DNA of 64,000 bases from Mortierella sp. BCC40632 (lineage: Eukaryota > Mortierellomycota > Mortierellomycetes > Mortierellales > Mortierellaceae), in NCBI GenBank assembly GCA_011634665.1, contig WAEK01000004.1, positions 214,001 through 278,000 on the forward strand. The letters run 5' to 3'. Every line of letters starts with the position of its first letter. Within the stretch, counting starts at the first letter, position 1. Below are positions 23,758 through 35,773 of this stretch, piece after piece. The position numbers and the translations under genes are program-made. The notes beneath the pieces were generated by a model. That model was given only the letters and a program-made list of their open reading frames with translations. It was not told the DNA's origin and did not search any database.

Positions 23758-25775
23758 CTAATCGCGTCGTTGGATGACCCGATCTGCATAATCTCTAAAG
23801 ATGAGCTCTCGCTCGGTCGAGGACCCCACAGCATCGTAGCGACGGTCGCGATCGATCAAGTGCTTGATCTTGCGCCATTCTACAGAAGAAGAAGTCTTAT
23901 GCTCGTGCAAGATTTCCTTCTTTGTTTCCCGGAGTAGACTCATAAATTCATCCACCTCCTCTGATGTGGCCTTGTACTTTCTGGACGAGGACGATGTGGA
24001 CGACGATCCATGTCGAGACGAATGCGAGTGTGATTTAGAAGATCGTTCACTCGAGGACTTGAGTTTGATGATGCCCTTTTTGAGGTCTGAGAGATACTGT
24101 CTAAAGATGGATTCACGCAAAGATCCTGGCCTGAGGTTGACAAATCGAGGATCTATCCTGTGTTTGGTCATGAAATCAACCCAGTTGGACTTTTCGGTGG
24201 TGTAATCCTCAACCAACCGTCTATACACCTCCTCGGGCTTGTCTAAAGCTGTCGTGGAGGAGGAGGATGCCTTGGAATCCTTGGCCTTCTTGTCCCGATC
24301 CTTTTTCTCCTGCTCTTGCTTCTCCTTCTCCTTCTTCTCCTTTTCTTTGATCTCATTGATTTCACGAGCTCGGATAACGCAAAAAGACTCGAAGAGTGCC
24401 TGTTGGTCCTTTATGCTGGGGATGAGATATATCCGAGGATCGGATTTGAACTTTTCGTGGGCCCTCTCCCAAGTATCGAACTGCGTCACATTCCGGTCCC
24501 GCATCAGATCAAAGAATGCCATTTCTCGCTCTTGAACATTGTCAGCGCGAATATCTAGATTGACAAAGGTCGATTGATTGCGTGGTGCTGAAGATGTAGA
24601 TCCCTGTAATGCTCGAAGTCGTGCTTGGACAGCTTCATTTTGGTCATCATCCTCCGAGTCGTCATCACTATCTGCTGGTTCCTGCATCTCAATGTCTTGA
24701 TCTTCCATGCCCTCCATCGCTGCCAGTTGCCATGCAACATCATCCTCTGTCATTCTGTAAGTCAGGGGAGGGCGGATAAAAAAAAAAAAAAAAAAAAGGT
24801 CAATAAAAAATTGGAAAAGTGCATTCAGAGTGAAAATTCAGAAAAAAAAAAAAAAAAAAAGAAAGAAAGAACGTACTCGGTGCCTGCTTGCTCCTGCTCA
24901 TTCTTGGACCGCTTCTCCTGCAGGTCAGGACCACCGGATGCATCCAGTGGACGTTTATACATCCTGAGCCTTTCTTCCTCCTTTTCTTGTTCCTCTTTTG
25001 CAAGCCTATCACTTTCCTCCTGGAGTTTTTTTGTCTCGGCTTCGCCCATCATGATCAGGGCTTGCTCCAGTTCAGGTGTTGGAATCCAGAGAGACAACTT
25101 TGTCTCTTTGTTGTAGTAGAATGTGTTCTCATGTGAGGTCAGTACAATGTACCATGGAGACTCAAGAATCCGTGTCCTATAAAAGAGTCCATTTCGCTTT
25201 CGTGTTAGTCCAAAAAAAAAAAAAAAAAAAAAAAAGTATGCCAGTCCAAAAACAACATCCTATTCAAGATGATTCTTTCGTTATTCATACTTTTTGACAG
25301 CCTTCTCTTTCTTGACCTTTTTTGCAGGCTTGATGCTCTTGGCCGACTCTTCGGTCCCCAAAGTTGGTGGTGCAGCGGCCGGTGGTGGCACAGGGGCTCC
25401 AGGAGGGTGTAGAGGCTGTTGTGCTGAATAGCTGGTCATGCCAGGAGGCGGTGGTGCTAGAGGTTGCTGGAAATGAGGAGGCGGTGCGCCCATGCCTGGA
25501 GGTGGTGGTGTGATAGTAGGTCTTACCCAGGAACTGGTTCCTGTTGAGGCGTTGTAATAGTAAGGCATGCCGTCCGGTGCTTTGTGCTCAGTCCACCCTG
25601 GAGGAAGCCAACCAGGCGGCGGGAAACCGCTAGGGATCGGATGAAGTGGCGGCATCTGATGAAAAGGGGGTGGTCGAGCAAATTCATGTTGCATTCCAGG
25701 CGGCGCAGAGAGCGCTGGTGGAGGTCCGCGTTGCGGAGCGGGAGGTGGCCGGGCGAAGAATGGCGGCGGGTTCAT
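23758..25775 (-). CDS. WW/FF-domain protein, TCERG1/Prp40-like
   Basis: Three exons, 25775-25291, 25176-24877 and 24754-23758, give 593 residues. The N-terminus is Pro-rich and holds one WW domain (LPPGWTEHKAPDGMPYYYNA, then SWVRP). A second WW-like domain spans the first join (SPWYIVLTSHENTFYYNKET). Three FF domains follow (FFDLMRDRNVTQFDTWERAH; FMTKHRIDPRFVNLRPG; EILHEHKTSSSVEWRKIKHL), with a Lys/Glu-rich linker. WW-FF proteins couple RNA polymerase II or splicing factors to the spliceosome. Metazoan TCERG1 has six FF repeats and Prp40 usually four or more, so three is short. I call it TCERG1-like on domain order; a Prp40 or Urn1 relative is possible. Its start faces DENR head to head, 236 bases apart. 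Confidence 0.88.
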
Positions 25776-26011
25776 GGCAAAGGATGGAGATACAGAGAGG
25801 CGATCCCAAATTGACTGCTTTTTGGAAAGGACAAACTTTAGCCTCGACAAACAATCAATCTCTGCTCAGCCAGCTGCTACCTTCTGCAGCAGTAGCTCCT
25901 GACCCTTCTTCTCTCCAACACCGTTTCCTTTTTCTCTTTTTTTTTTTTTTTTTTGCTCCCGCACACACACCACCGCCACGGGCCTCTAACACACACACAC
26001 ACACACACACC

Positions 26012-27275
26012 ATGTCTGACAGCCCCGACGCCCCATCCAGCGAGCATGTCAAGCCCCGCGAGATCCTGTACTGTGGCTTCTGCTCGCTGCCACCAGAGTA
26101 CTGCGAGTTTGGTCCCACCCTCGATAAGTACGCTGATCATTGCTTGCTCGCGTTTAGCCGATGTCGCCTTCTCTCGCAATCACATCCCTCACATCTCTTC
26201 TCTCGTGCTCGCTCTCTTTCTATCCAGGTGCAAGCAGTGGCTGAGCAAGCATGACAAGGTTACCTACTCCATTCTGTACAACAGCCTAGAGGATGCGCTC
26301 GCGAGCGCATCTCTCGGCGATAGCCAGCTGGAGGAGGACAAGAAGAAGGCCAAGGGTAGGCACTTGCCTTTCCTTTGGAGGCACTTTTTTTTTCGCTCTT
26401 ATTAGGAAGGGGCACAAAGAACAAAGGACACCCCCCTTTGTGTCAGCTGTTTTTTTTCTGCTCGCAGTTCAGGGATAACCCACTGAAACGCTACTGTACT
26501 GAAATGACTTTTTTGTCTTTTCTTTTGTCTGGACTATGTAGAGGCTGCGAAGATTGAGCGACAAATACAGAAAAAGATGGTAAAGCAAATACGACATTCA
26601 AGGGCTATGACGGCATATATCACGTTGCATATAAAACGTAGTCTGACATCTCAACCTACTCGTATTTTTTTTTTTTTTTTTTTTGCTTTCCTAGCAATCC
26701 AAGATCTTTATCAAGCGTATTGAGCGCACAAGGCGAAAGTGTGTTACCAGCGTCTTTGGACTCGAGAACTTTGGTAAAGGCGATGATGACTATTGGTTTT
26801 TTTTTTTTTTTTTTTTCCTGGATGGGTTTGCTCTACTTTTGCTACCTTTACGATCACCACAAAAACTGACATTGCATATCACACCATTTCCTCGACAACT
26901 GGAATAGATGTGGATCTGAAGAAGGCAGCCAAGCTTTTCGCCAACAAGTTTGCATGCGGTTCCTCGGTGACAAAGAACAACCAAGGCAACGACGAAATCG
27001 TTGTTCAGGGCGACGTGTCGGACGAGATTTATGACATGATTCTGGAGAACTGGCCCATTGTAAGGACTTTTTTTTTTATTCTCTGCCCTTGAGAAGGCCC
27101 AAGGAGAAGACCGGCCTTTGTCAGGATATTTCCTTATACAGTGGATGATACTTTAATTGTATTGCTAACCCAACACTTCTTTTGGAAACTTTTTTTTTTT
27201 TTTTTTTTTTTTTTGATACACTTGTAGGTTCCTGAGGACAACATTGAGCTGGTGGAGGACAAGAAGAAGAAGTAG
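26012..27275 (+). CDS. TMA22: Density-regulated protein DENR/Tma22, SUI1 domain
   Basis: Six exons, 26012-26127, 26228-26355, 26542-26579, 26695-26773, 26908-27059 and 27228-27275, give 186 residues. The N-terminus has the zinc-binding CGFCSLPPEYCEF motif of DENR and a second Cys after the first join (KCKQWL). The C-terminal SUI1 fold is seen in FIKRIERTRRKCVTSVFGLE, then DVDLKKAAKLFANKFACGSS and GDVSDEIYDMILENWP. DENR pairs with MCT-1/Tma20 to recycle 40S subunits and support re-initiation. The exons are small and the introns carry runs of T. The start codon directly follows a (CA)n tract. Confidence 0.95.
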
Positions 27276-27382
27276 TTTGTAGGCGAGTCACGTGCAATTT
27301 GAACGATATATAAAGTCTGCTCTTTTTTTTCTCTCTCTCCCCATAACTTTTTTTTTTTTTTTTTTTTTTTCTCCATTTCGGA

Positions 27383-28996
27383 ATGGCATCATCCCATGCA
27401 ACATCGCGACCAGCTCGGAGGCAAGTGGAGAAAAAGAGTGTACTAGGCCCACAACCTTCCAGGGAGACTAAACCAGGACAGACCTATAATATCTACTACA
27501 ATCGGTGGAGTGGTGGAGACTCTCGACGCGACCACTCTACAAAGGAAAAGGCCCCCCATCGATGTGACCCTGTCAGAGATTCGGGCAGAACTAAAGGCAC
27601 TTTTAATCCCAATGCATACTTTTGCGTATATTTTGCCAAGGGATGTTGCCCTAACGGGTATGTCCCTTTCTATTCTATTTTATTTTTATATTTTTGTAGC
27701 TAAAAATTGCTTTTCTTGGAGAAAAGAAAGAATTTTATCCTTGCAACATTAGCATGTCGATTGATGTCTTCTACTAGTAGATCTACTCCCATTGTATTTC
27801 CCTAATATATCTTTATTGCCAATCTTAGGGAAGACTGCAGTTGGCTTCACAGAATTCCCACACGCCAGGATCATATCGACACTGGTATGGATGTCTTTGG
27901 TCGAGAGCGGTTTGAAGATCACCGTGATGATCATGGCGGTGTTGGGTCTATGAGGACAGAAGGGACTACGCTCTATGTAGGAAGAATCCAACCACATCCC
28001 GAAATGGAAGCCACGGTTGAAAAACACTTTCGACCATGGGGAGATCTTGGACGAATCAAGGTCTTGAAGGAAAAAGGTGTTGCCTTTGTCACCTATCAAA
28101 GTCGATCCAATGCAGAATTTGCAAAGGAAGCTATGGCGAATCAATCGTTGAACCATGGAGAGGTATGTTGTTATTTTTTTTTTTTTTTTTTTTTTCTGAA
28201 AAGAAAAAGGGTCCTCCGCTTCCATCCCCAAAAATACAATGAGGTGTAAGAAGAGGAAAGAAAATCTCGTATTTTCTGAACAACCAGATCATCCGCCTTT
28301 TTTTTTTTTTTCTTTTCTTTTCTTTTCTTTTCTGGAGTATAGATTATTAACATACGGTGGGCGACAGAGGACCCAAACCCAAAAGCACAGTCGATCAACA
28401 AAAGAAAGGCGGTTGAAATGACTCGTCAAGCCATCGAATCCAAACTATCAGCGGATCTAGTACAAACACAGCCCCTACCTGGATCAGAAGAAATCGAATG
28501 GGCAAGGATGGAGAAACGACCAAAACAAGATAGTCCAGACACCTCTACTACAACTCAAGAGTCATCAGTACCAACACTCTATGTTGGAGCAGATGGAAAC
28601 TACTACTACGATTATGGCACCTATGGGTACAACCATGAGACTCAGCAGTACGATCCTGCTCGACTTGGACAGCAATACCATTCCTCTCAAAGCTCAGACC
28701 CTTCCAGCTCTTCTACGTCTCAGCAGGAACCTATGACATTACAAGATAAAGTGAAGGCTTCCCTCTCGATGACAGATAGGATTGCTCGAATTAATGCTCT
28801 AAAAGGATCCTCACCGCCATCATCTTCTACCTCCTCTGAAAAGTTGTCAGAGCCCGCCACCAAATCAAAATCGGCAGTTTCGGCGCTTGGGGCCTTGGCA
28901 GCTTATGGGTCTGATTCAGAGAATGAGGATGCCGAGAGCAACCACAGTAGTGAGCATCAAGATGAGACAGTCTCCTCTCCAGTAGAATCATCATAA
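27383..28996 (+). CDS. CWC2: Pre-mRNA-splicing factor Cwc2/RBM22
   Basis: Three exons, 27383-27657, 27829-28162 and 28343-28996, give 420 residues. The features are a CCCH zinc finger (FCVYFAKGCCPNGEDCSWLH), the Torus-type region before it (PGQTYNIYYNRWSGGD), and an RRM (TLYVGRIQPHPEMEATVEKH, with RNP1-like KGVAFVTY) ending in INIRWATEDPNP. The last third is a disordered Gln/Ser-rich tail. Cwc2 belongs to the Prp19-associated complex and touches U6 snRNA and the catalytic centre of the spliceosome. It starts only 107 bases after the DENR stop on the same strand, so its promoter must be very short or lie inside the DENR 3' end. Confidence 0.95.
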
Positions 28997-29104
28997 AGCC
29001 AAGATTTTCAAGGAATGAGAGAGAGAGAGAGAGTGGAAAGAGATATACGTTTATTGGAGAGCTAATTTACATTGGCAATCGTTCCGACATTGTCTGTGGA
29101 ACTT

Positions 29105-30709
29105 CTACTGGGACAGCACTTTTTTGATCTCTGTTCAACGGTTTTTTTTTTTTGAAAAAAAAAAAAAAAAAAAAAAAAAAAAGTGAGAGAGGTAAATAGG
29201 TTAGTAGGAGCGACAACATCTCTCTGTGGAGGGGGGCAAGGTTCAAAGATAAAAGAAAAAAGATCGCGCTCCATAAGGGGCAAGTCTTTTGTTACCTGAA
29301 ATAATGCCTTGGTATGCTTTCGTAGCAGGCGAGTCTGGATATTCTTCCAAGAACGAAAGGCCTTGATCACAAGATTTTCCTATTTCATCCCCCAGAATTA
29401 AAGATAATTTGTTCCATATGAGCTTTGCGTTCCGCCAAGAATGCCTGACGCATTTCCATCTCTTTCAAGAAAAAGTATAAAAAAAAAAGAGCGGAGAAGG
29501 AACTATTGCTTTACCAATGCGAGGATCAAGAGGGATGCTTCCCAAAAATCGAACGTTGGTATCTTGAGCCATCTTCTTGGCACCTCCTGTCGTCGGTGCA
29601 AAAATCACACTTTCACCCTTGCAGCTAGGGCACACAAATCCTGCCATGTTCTCCACAACACCAATGATCGGAAGCTTGACCTTTCGGCAAAAATCAATTT
29701 CTTTACGGACATCCTGTAGAGCAACTTCCTGAGGTGTAGTAATGACGATCGCACCCGTGATTCCTGATTCCTTCAAGTATTGAACCACTGACAAATGCTC
29801 ATCCGAGGTACCTGGGGGTGTGTCGACCAACAAGAAATCAAGTTCACCCCAATCCACATCTCTAAGAAACTGTTTGATCAAGCCGTTCTTCTTGGGTCCT
29901 CTCCAGATAATGGCATCATCAGAATCTTGAAGGATAAATCCAATCGACATGACTCCAAGGTTGTCAGTCACGTAGACGGGGGACCATCCCGAATTGCTTT
30001 GATGAATCTGCTCTCCTTCAAGCCCAAACATCTTGGGGATGGAAGGTCCACAGATATCAATGTCCATGACTCCGACTTCGGTTTCTTCGTCATGAGAGAG
30101 TGCAAATGAGAGTTGTGTGGTAAAGCTGCTCTTGCCAACGCCTCCCTTTCCGGAGAGGATGAGGATCTTGTGCTTAACACTGCCCAAGCGTTCTGTGATC
30201 ACTGGGATATCTATCTCGGACCAAAAAAAAAAATCGAAGGTTAGGTGAGAAATCTTATAGTGCATTCGGGCAAGAAAAAAAAGGCCTCCAGCTTGTGTCC
30301 AAGCCAATGACTCAGCTGACAGCTCTTTTTTAGGATCGGACAAAAATGATCCAAGAGTGTGCCTCTGGGACTGCGCGGGGGAAAAAAAAAAAAAAAAAAA
30401 AACCTGGATCGGGGCCCCTTTGGGGCAGTGGCACAGGCAGTTTGGTTTGGGCATCCGTCACAAGCACTTGCTTTACCAGCTTGTTCGCTTTCAGTTTTTT
30501 TTTTTTTTTTTTTTTTTAAAAAGAGACCATTCAAAAAAAAAAAAAAAAAAAAGAGGTAACAAAAGAGAGTCAGCATTCCGTTCTCTTCTCTTTCTCAATG
30601 CTGCGGAAGTCTTTCCAGGTCCCCACACAGGAAGGGCAATAGAAGAAAAAAAGAGACGTACTGGACAGTGCTCAGGTGCGTTCTCTGGGGCTGAAGGTGC
30701 TGGTGGCAT
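29105..30709 (-). CDS. NBP35: Cytosolic Fe-S scaffold ATPase Nbp35/NUBP1 (apparent frameshift)
   Basis: Exons on the minus strand: 30709-30662, about 30495-30404, 30210-29515, 29379-29296 and 29130-29105. Exon 1 gives [16 protein letters not shown]. Exon 2 gives [20 protein letters not shown], the N-terminal 4Fe-4S Cys motif. Exon 3 has the deviant Walker [32 protein letters not shown] and FVCPSC, the C-terminal bridging CxxC. Exon 4 gives [20 protein letters not shown] and the last exon ends EIKKVLSQ. The protein loads Fe-S clusters onto cytosolic and nuclear enzymes together with Cfd1. Two faults are seen. Exon 2 lacks an AG acceptor in the right phase, next to an A23 run. Its last codons run out of frame at GGGGCCCC by one base: removing one base restores [13 protein letters not shown]. 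Either the sequence has errors or this copy is damaged. Confidence 0.85.
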
Positions 30710-31178
30710 GCTTCTCAAATGATTCGAGTGAAGAGAATGGAGGAATGTTCGAGAGGAAGAAAAAAAAAAAAAAAAGGGTTGAACTTTGCCCAGAGAGAGA
30801 AGGACGATGAGAGGTTCCATTTGTCATCTACCCCGAGCACCCCTTAACCTACATCCTGGAGAAAGTGGAGAGACTGATAGATGAGAAACGAACCGCTCGG
30901 ATTCGGAAGAAATCGTGCTTTGGGTTCCGCACAGAACTTTTTTTTTCCCCCTCTCTCTCCCTCTCCCCTTTACTCGACCGTTTGAAAAAGCACAGGGAAC
31001 CCAGATTTTTTTTTTTTTTTTTTTTTCCTTAGGTCATTATAGAATACAGTGAGTGAGCACACAGCTAATAACATCGCTGAAAAACTCGGCATTTAGGCAA
31101 GATGTGAAAGCGTGCTTGAGAACCAAAAGAGTCAAAAAGTTTTTTTTTTGAGAGATGCAAATGAGAGAAAGAAGGCTT
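30710..31178. other. Intergenic spacer with A/T homopolymers
   Basis: About 470 bases upstream of the Nbp35 gene and downstream of the BET gene, both on the minus strand. It contains an A run near 30760-30775 and a T run of about 21 near 31006-31026. No gene is seen. Confidence 0.6.
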
Positions 31179-31713
31179 TTAGTCACTGCTGCTTCCAGAG
31201 TCATCACTATCCGAACCTGAGGAGCTAGAGCTACCGCTCGAACTCGACGAGTAGCCGTCATTTCCACCTCCATGTGAACCTATAGAGTAAAAAAGGACAA
31301 GCAGTCAAGGAGTGAGCATTGCAATTCGCCTTTATCTTTTCTTTTCTTTTTTCTTGCCAACAGGATATGCAAAAATCAAATATAAAAAAAATTGTAGCCA
31401 TCTACAAACACACATACCTCTGCGGTGCGAAGGATTGTCAAACTTCTTGAGTGTACGTTCCAACTCTGTGATTTTCCGAGTAGCATCCTCTTCAGAATAC
31501 TGGACCTTGACCTTCTTTGGAACTGGTCTCTTGCGCTTTGGGGCCGTGTTCTTCTTAACATACTGATACAGTTTATACAATGTCTTGGGATCAAGAGAGT
31601 CCATATCCAGCTCTATTTCTTCTTGACCGCCATTCTAAAAAAGAACAGGCACATGATTGAATCAAAAGGTTAGTCCTTTTTATCACAGTCATGCAATGAA
31701 CCTGCCCCAATCT

Positions 31714-31751
<38 letters not shown>

Positions 31752-33810
31752 GATGGACTTACATCGCGCAAGTGTGGCATGCTATTGTGGATGATTTGTA
31801 CCACATTGGCCAGCTTGTCGCCTTCAAAGTTATTGATACTATCACTGAGTTCCTTCTTTTGCTCAAATGTGATGACAGGAACCTCTTCATCGCTGCTACT
31901 GTAAGCTGGTCTAGAGCGCTTTGGAGGAGGTGCCTTCTTCTTCTCTACAGGAGGTGCCTTGGCAGCAGGAGGCTTGGGAGGTGACTTGGCAGGCGTTTTC
32001 GAAGAGGTCTTTGGCTTGACTGGCTTCTCTTGCGGGGCTTTTGGAGTTGCCTTCTTCTCAACCTTTTCCTTTTCCTTCTTCTTAGCTGCCTTCATCAATC
32101 GCAACTTTTCAGAAAGTGTCTTTAGATTCCTTTCCATCTCGGCAATCTTTTCGTCTAGAGAATTCGTCATGGGATTTCAAAAAGAGAGCATTCCCTCACC
32201 TCTGTTAGAGTCTGTACAAGGTAACAACTGCAGTCCCTTTCGAACGTTTAAACATTGTCGATAAAGAAGACAAAGAGCAAAAACTGCTACCTACCTGATG
32301 AATCCACTTCATCTTCAGATGATTCCTCGATGATCTCCTCAGCAGGTGGAGAAGGTGGTGGTGGACGCTGTGCCCATTTGTCATTGAACAATTTTTCCAT
32401 CCTGCGTCCCATAACATGCACTGGCGTCCCAGCAGGATTGAACTTGAAGCAGTTCCAGAGCATAAGGCGCACATCGGACTCAAATTGAACTGCATTATCA
32501 TACTCGTCATCCTCTAGCTTTTGGCGAAGCGTCGAGACGTCCATTGGGTTCTTAATCACCTTTGGATAGTCTGGAAACATGGCCGAGTCCACTGGCTCCA
32601 AGAAAGGGAACATAAATTCATGGTTGGCCTTCTTGGTAAACTCTTTGATGATCGAGTGACAATGCCGCAGTTGAGGGTCCTGTTTCCACTTTCCTGCTCC
32701 CTTTTTCTTTGGCGCAATCACAGTTGGCATTTCCTTTGATGGAGCATGAATATCCCGCTTTGGCCGACGCTCCTCTGAAGCCGCGCGGGACTGTGCGATG
32801 ATTGATTCTGTAGATGCATGAGTGAACGAGGAGGTGGCGACTGGTGAGGTGACTTCTCCCTTCTTGATTGACTCCTTCTTTGCCTTGGTCGATGATTTCT
32901 TCCCTGAGTCCTTTCCAGATGCAGAGTTTCCCTCGGGCTTTGGCACCTAAAGTGAAGCCCCACACACACATCAGCACGAGTTAAATTACTTTGGGTCAGT
33001 CGATCAAGATCCATGAACTGGGTACACGACCATACACTGGCTTCTGTAATGGTTATTATTATTAAATTATTATTTCTCTTTTTTCCATTCTCTTTTTCTT
33101 TTTTTACCTCCTTTGGCATATGTCGCAATGAACTCTGGAAGGCTGATTCGAGGTTTGAAGCACAAATCGAGACAGGCGATTCACGACCATTGTAGAGATA
33201 ACAGTTATCAAAGATGAGGTTGACATCTTTGATAAAGTCATCGACGGATTCATAGTCCAGTTCGTTTAGCTTCCGCTCAACCGTTGAGAGATCCATGGGT
33301 TGTTTCACGATTAGTGGATAGTCGGGGATATTGAGCAGTACAGGATCGACGGGGTTGAGGAAAGCAGGTGCGTCCCGATGACGCTTCAACTGCTTGATAA
33401 TAGCACTGCAGTATTTGAGTTGTTCGCGCGACATTGACTTTCGAGCTCCATTGACAGTAGAGATGGCTGGGAGCGTTTGTGCTGGAGTTGCCTGTGATGG
33501 AGCTGCCTGTGTTGGAGTTGACTGTGTTGGAGCTGCCTGGACTGGAGCTGCCTGGACTGGAGCTGCCTGGACTGGAGCTACCTGGGCTGGAGTTGGCTGG
33601 ACTGGAGTTGCTTGCGTTGCGATTGCCTGTTCTGGTTCTACTTGCTGAGGTGTCTCGTGCTGCGATACTCCTGACATGGGTGTTGCCTGCACTGGTGTCG
33701 ATAACTCCAACGGCGCTCCCTGTGTCGATGATGTCTGCTCTGTCTGGATCGTCTGCTGCATAAAAGCGAAGGATCATGATGACCAGGTGGGAGACAAGGT
33801 GTACACAATA

Positions 33811-33858
<48 letters not shown>

Positions 33859-35003
33859 AAAAGAAAAAGAAAAAACAAAAGGCAACACAGCAAAGTATAG
33901 AGGAAAGCAACAAGGTTAGATCCATGAGCTGTCACGATCGATCGCGGTGTCCCCCGATCGGCAACCTGCGCCCAACCCCCTTCTTCCTCCTTTTCCTATC
34001 CTCCTTCTGCTCCTGCTCCTGCTCCTCTTCTTTCTTTCTTTCTTTTCCTTCTTCCTCTTCTTCTTCTTCCTCTTCTTCCGCTTCTTCTCTTCAGTTCCCA
34101 AGCAACGCAGGCTGCACCACGCTGCTTGTCCGAGACCGCCTCTGTGTCTGGGTTCTTGCCTCAGATACAAGAGACACGATTCGTTACAGATTCACAAGCA
34201 AGCCAGATGAAGGAGTCCTCAGAGCAAGCACATACGCAGCGTCGACTTTATTCACCCAAGGTTCAACTGGCCGAAACGACCCTGCACTGACAGACCTTTG
34301 CATCCATACACAAACATAGACACCAGTAGAGGAACTAACCTTTGGGGCGTCAACGTTATCAGGAACTTGGGGCTCTTGTTTCAACGCCACGTCCGCAAGT
34401 ACGGGTGAGGCTAGAGCAGACGGTCCTGACAAGCCATTGGACGTCGCAGGCTCGTCTGATGTGGGAGGTGGTGGTGGCGAGAGATGTGTTGGGACGTGAG
34501 AGTTTGAAGGACTCATATCGCTATCTATTGTCTGCTCTGGGATCCTATGATTGACAAGCGAGTGTAGTTCATCGGTCCGGGAATGATCAAGCGAAGGAAC
34601 GACAGGATGCGATTCCGAGACGGATGAAGTTGAGGTATTGGAACCGATTGAGGTCGTGGTCATGGCTGAGGGAACGCTATCATCGTCATCTGTCTTGAGT
34701 CGCTTCAACGAACTGTCTTCCAATGTGGGTGAGGGCAGGTCATGAGCGATGGATGCGGAATTGCTGTTGCACGGAAACCGAGAGGTGTTGTCTTGACTAT
34801 TAGCGCCTTGCAGGTTGTATGCACAACAGCAACGATGGGGATGCGGGGGAATAGGGATGCGGGGATAAAGAGGAAAGAAAACGACAACGAGATACAGAAA
34901 GTGTGCGGGAAAGGAAAAAGGATGCCATGGATAATTACCCATTCGGTTGCCCGATCACATCGTCTAGCGGCCGCTTTTTGACCTCGTCGTCCGTCGACAT
35001 CAT
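31179..35003 (-). CDS. BDF1: BET-family double bromodomain protein (Bdf1/BRD4-like)
   Basis: Seven exons, 35003-34939, 34796-34340, 33755-33108, 32946-32295, 32154-31763, 31634-31418 and 31279-31179, give 843 residues in one frame. Bromodomain 1 lies at about residues 280-390 (CSAIIKQLKRHRDAPAFLNP, then YPLIVKQPMDLSTVERKL and IFDNCYLYN with the acetyl-lysine-binding Asn). Bromodomain 2 lies in exon 4 (CHSIIKEFTKKANHEFMFPF, KNPMDVSTLRQKL, WNCFKFNPAG). An ET/NET domain in exons 5-6 (ELSDSINNFEGDKLANVVQI, EIELDMDSLDPKTLYKLYQY) and a Ser/Asp C-terminus follow. BET proteins read acetylated histone H4 and recruit transcription machinery. A 15-base tandem repeat lies just before bromodomain 1. A second Met at codon 2 makes the start slightly ambiguous. 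Confidence 0.95.
33484..33615 (-). repeat. Coding 15-base tandem repeat in the BET gene
   Basis: About nine units of 15 bases encode five-residue repeats of the type PVQAA, PTQAA and PSQAT, upstream of bromodomain 1. The three central units are identical at the nucleotide level, which suggests recent expansion. The encoded linker is Pro/Gln/Ala-rich and should be flexible. Confidence 0.85.
33811..33861. repeat. (GAAA)n microsatellite in a BET-gene intron
   Basis: About twelve tandem GAAA units lie in the intron between exons 2 and 3 of the BET gene. On the coding strand they read as TTTC, about 55 bases upstream of the acceptor at 33756-33757. Confidence 0.9.
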
Positions 35004-35439
35004 GGTGGCAGGCTGGAGAGGGAGTGGCGCGGGAATGGCGGCGCGGATAGACGGGGGAGCAGCAGGACTGCCGGGAGGGGGTGAGGGAAGCAGGGTGGAT
35101 GAACGGATGCGGTTGAGTGATGAAGAGCAGGGACGCGTCCGTGAGGGTGGGGGATCGGGTTGAGTGAGCCTCAAGGGAGGAGTGCGAGAGTTAGTGAAGT
35201 AGAAAGAGCGTTAGGCGAAAAGATTAAAGATGAGAGGAGAGAAGAGCAGAAAGAAAAAAAAGAAAGGGGCGGGAGGAGCGAACGAGAGGAGAGAGAAAAG
35301 AGAGAGAGTGAGTGAGAGAAAGAAAGAATATGTACGAGAATGAATGAGAGTATGAGTGGGTGTGGGTGTGGCAGAGTAGACAGGCGGGAGAGAGGTGCGG
35401 AGGGGTGCGCAACAAAGGGTGGAGAGTAAGAGAGAGAGA

Positions 35440-35490
<51 letters not shown>

Positions 35491-35773
35491 AGAGAGCGAA
35501 GAGAAAGAAAGACGTGAGAAATGGTGCACAGAAGAGGAAAAAGAAAAAGAAAGAGAAAGACAGACGCCTGATGATAAAAAAAAATTCTCGCCACCTCACC
35601 CGCTTCTTCTGTGACTTTGGAGGAAATGATCGAGCAGCCACTGATGGCTTAGATCTTCCTACCCACCTCCACTACCACCTCGCCATCGCCAAAAAGGACT
35701 GGAGGCGGGGCAAAATCGCTCCCTGTGCAAACGCCGCCTTTTCCTTTGTCCATCCATCAATCACTACACCACC
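35004..35773. other. Divergent promoter region between BET and U2AF1 genes, with (GA)n
   Basis: About 770 bases between two divergent starts. GA-rich DNA covers most of it, with near-pure (GA)n at 35430-35487. No gene is seen. The BET reading frame stays open upstream to 35174, but the paired Met at 35003 is a natural start. Confidence 0.6.

Noticed and set aside
33638..34210. Open frames of Ser/Leu/Phe or Lys/Arg repeats near the (GAAA)n tract
   Set aside because: Intronic low-complexity sequence of the BET gene.
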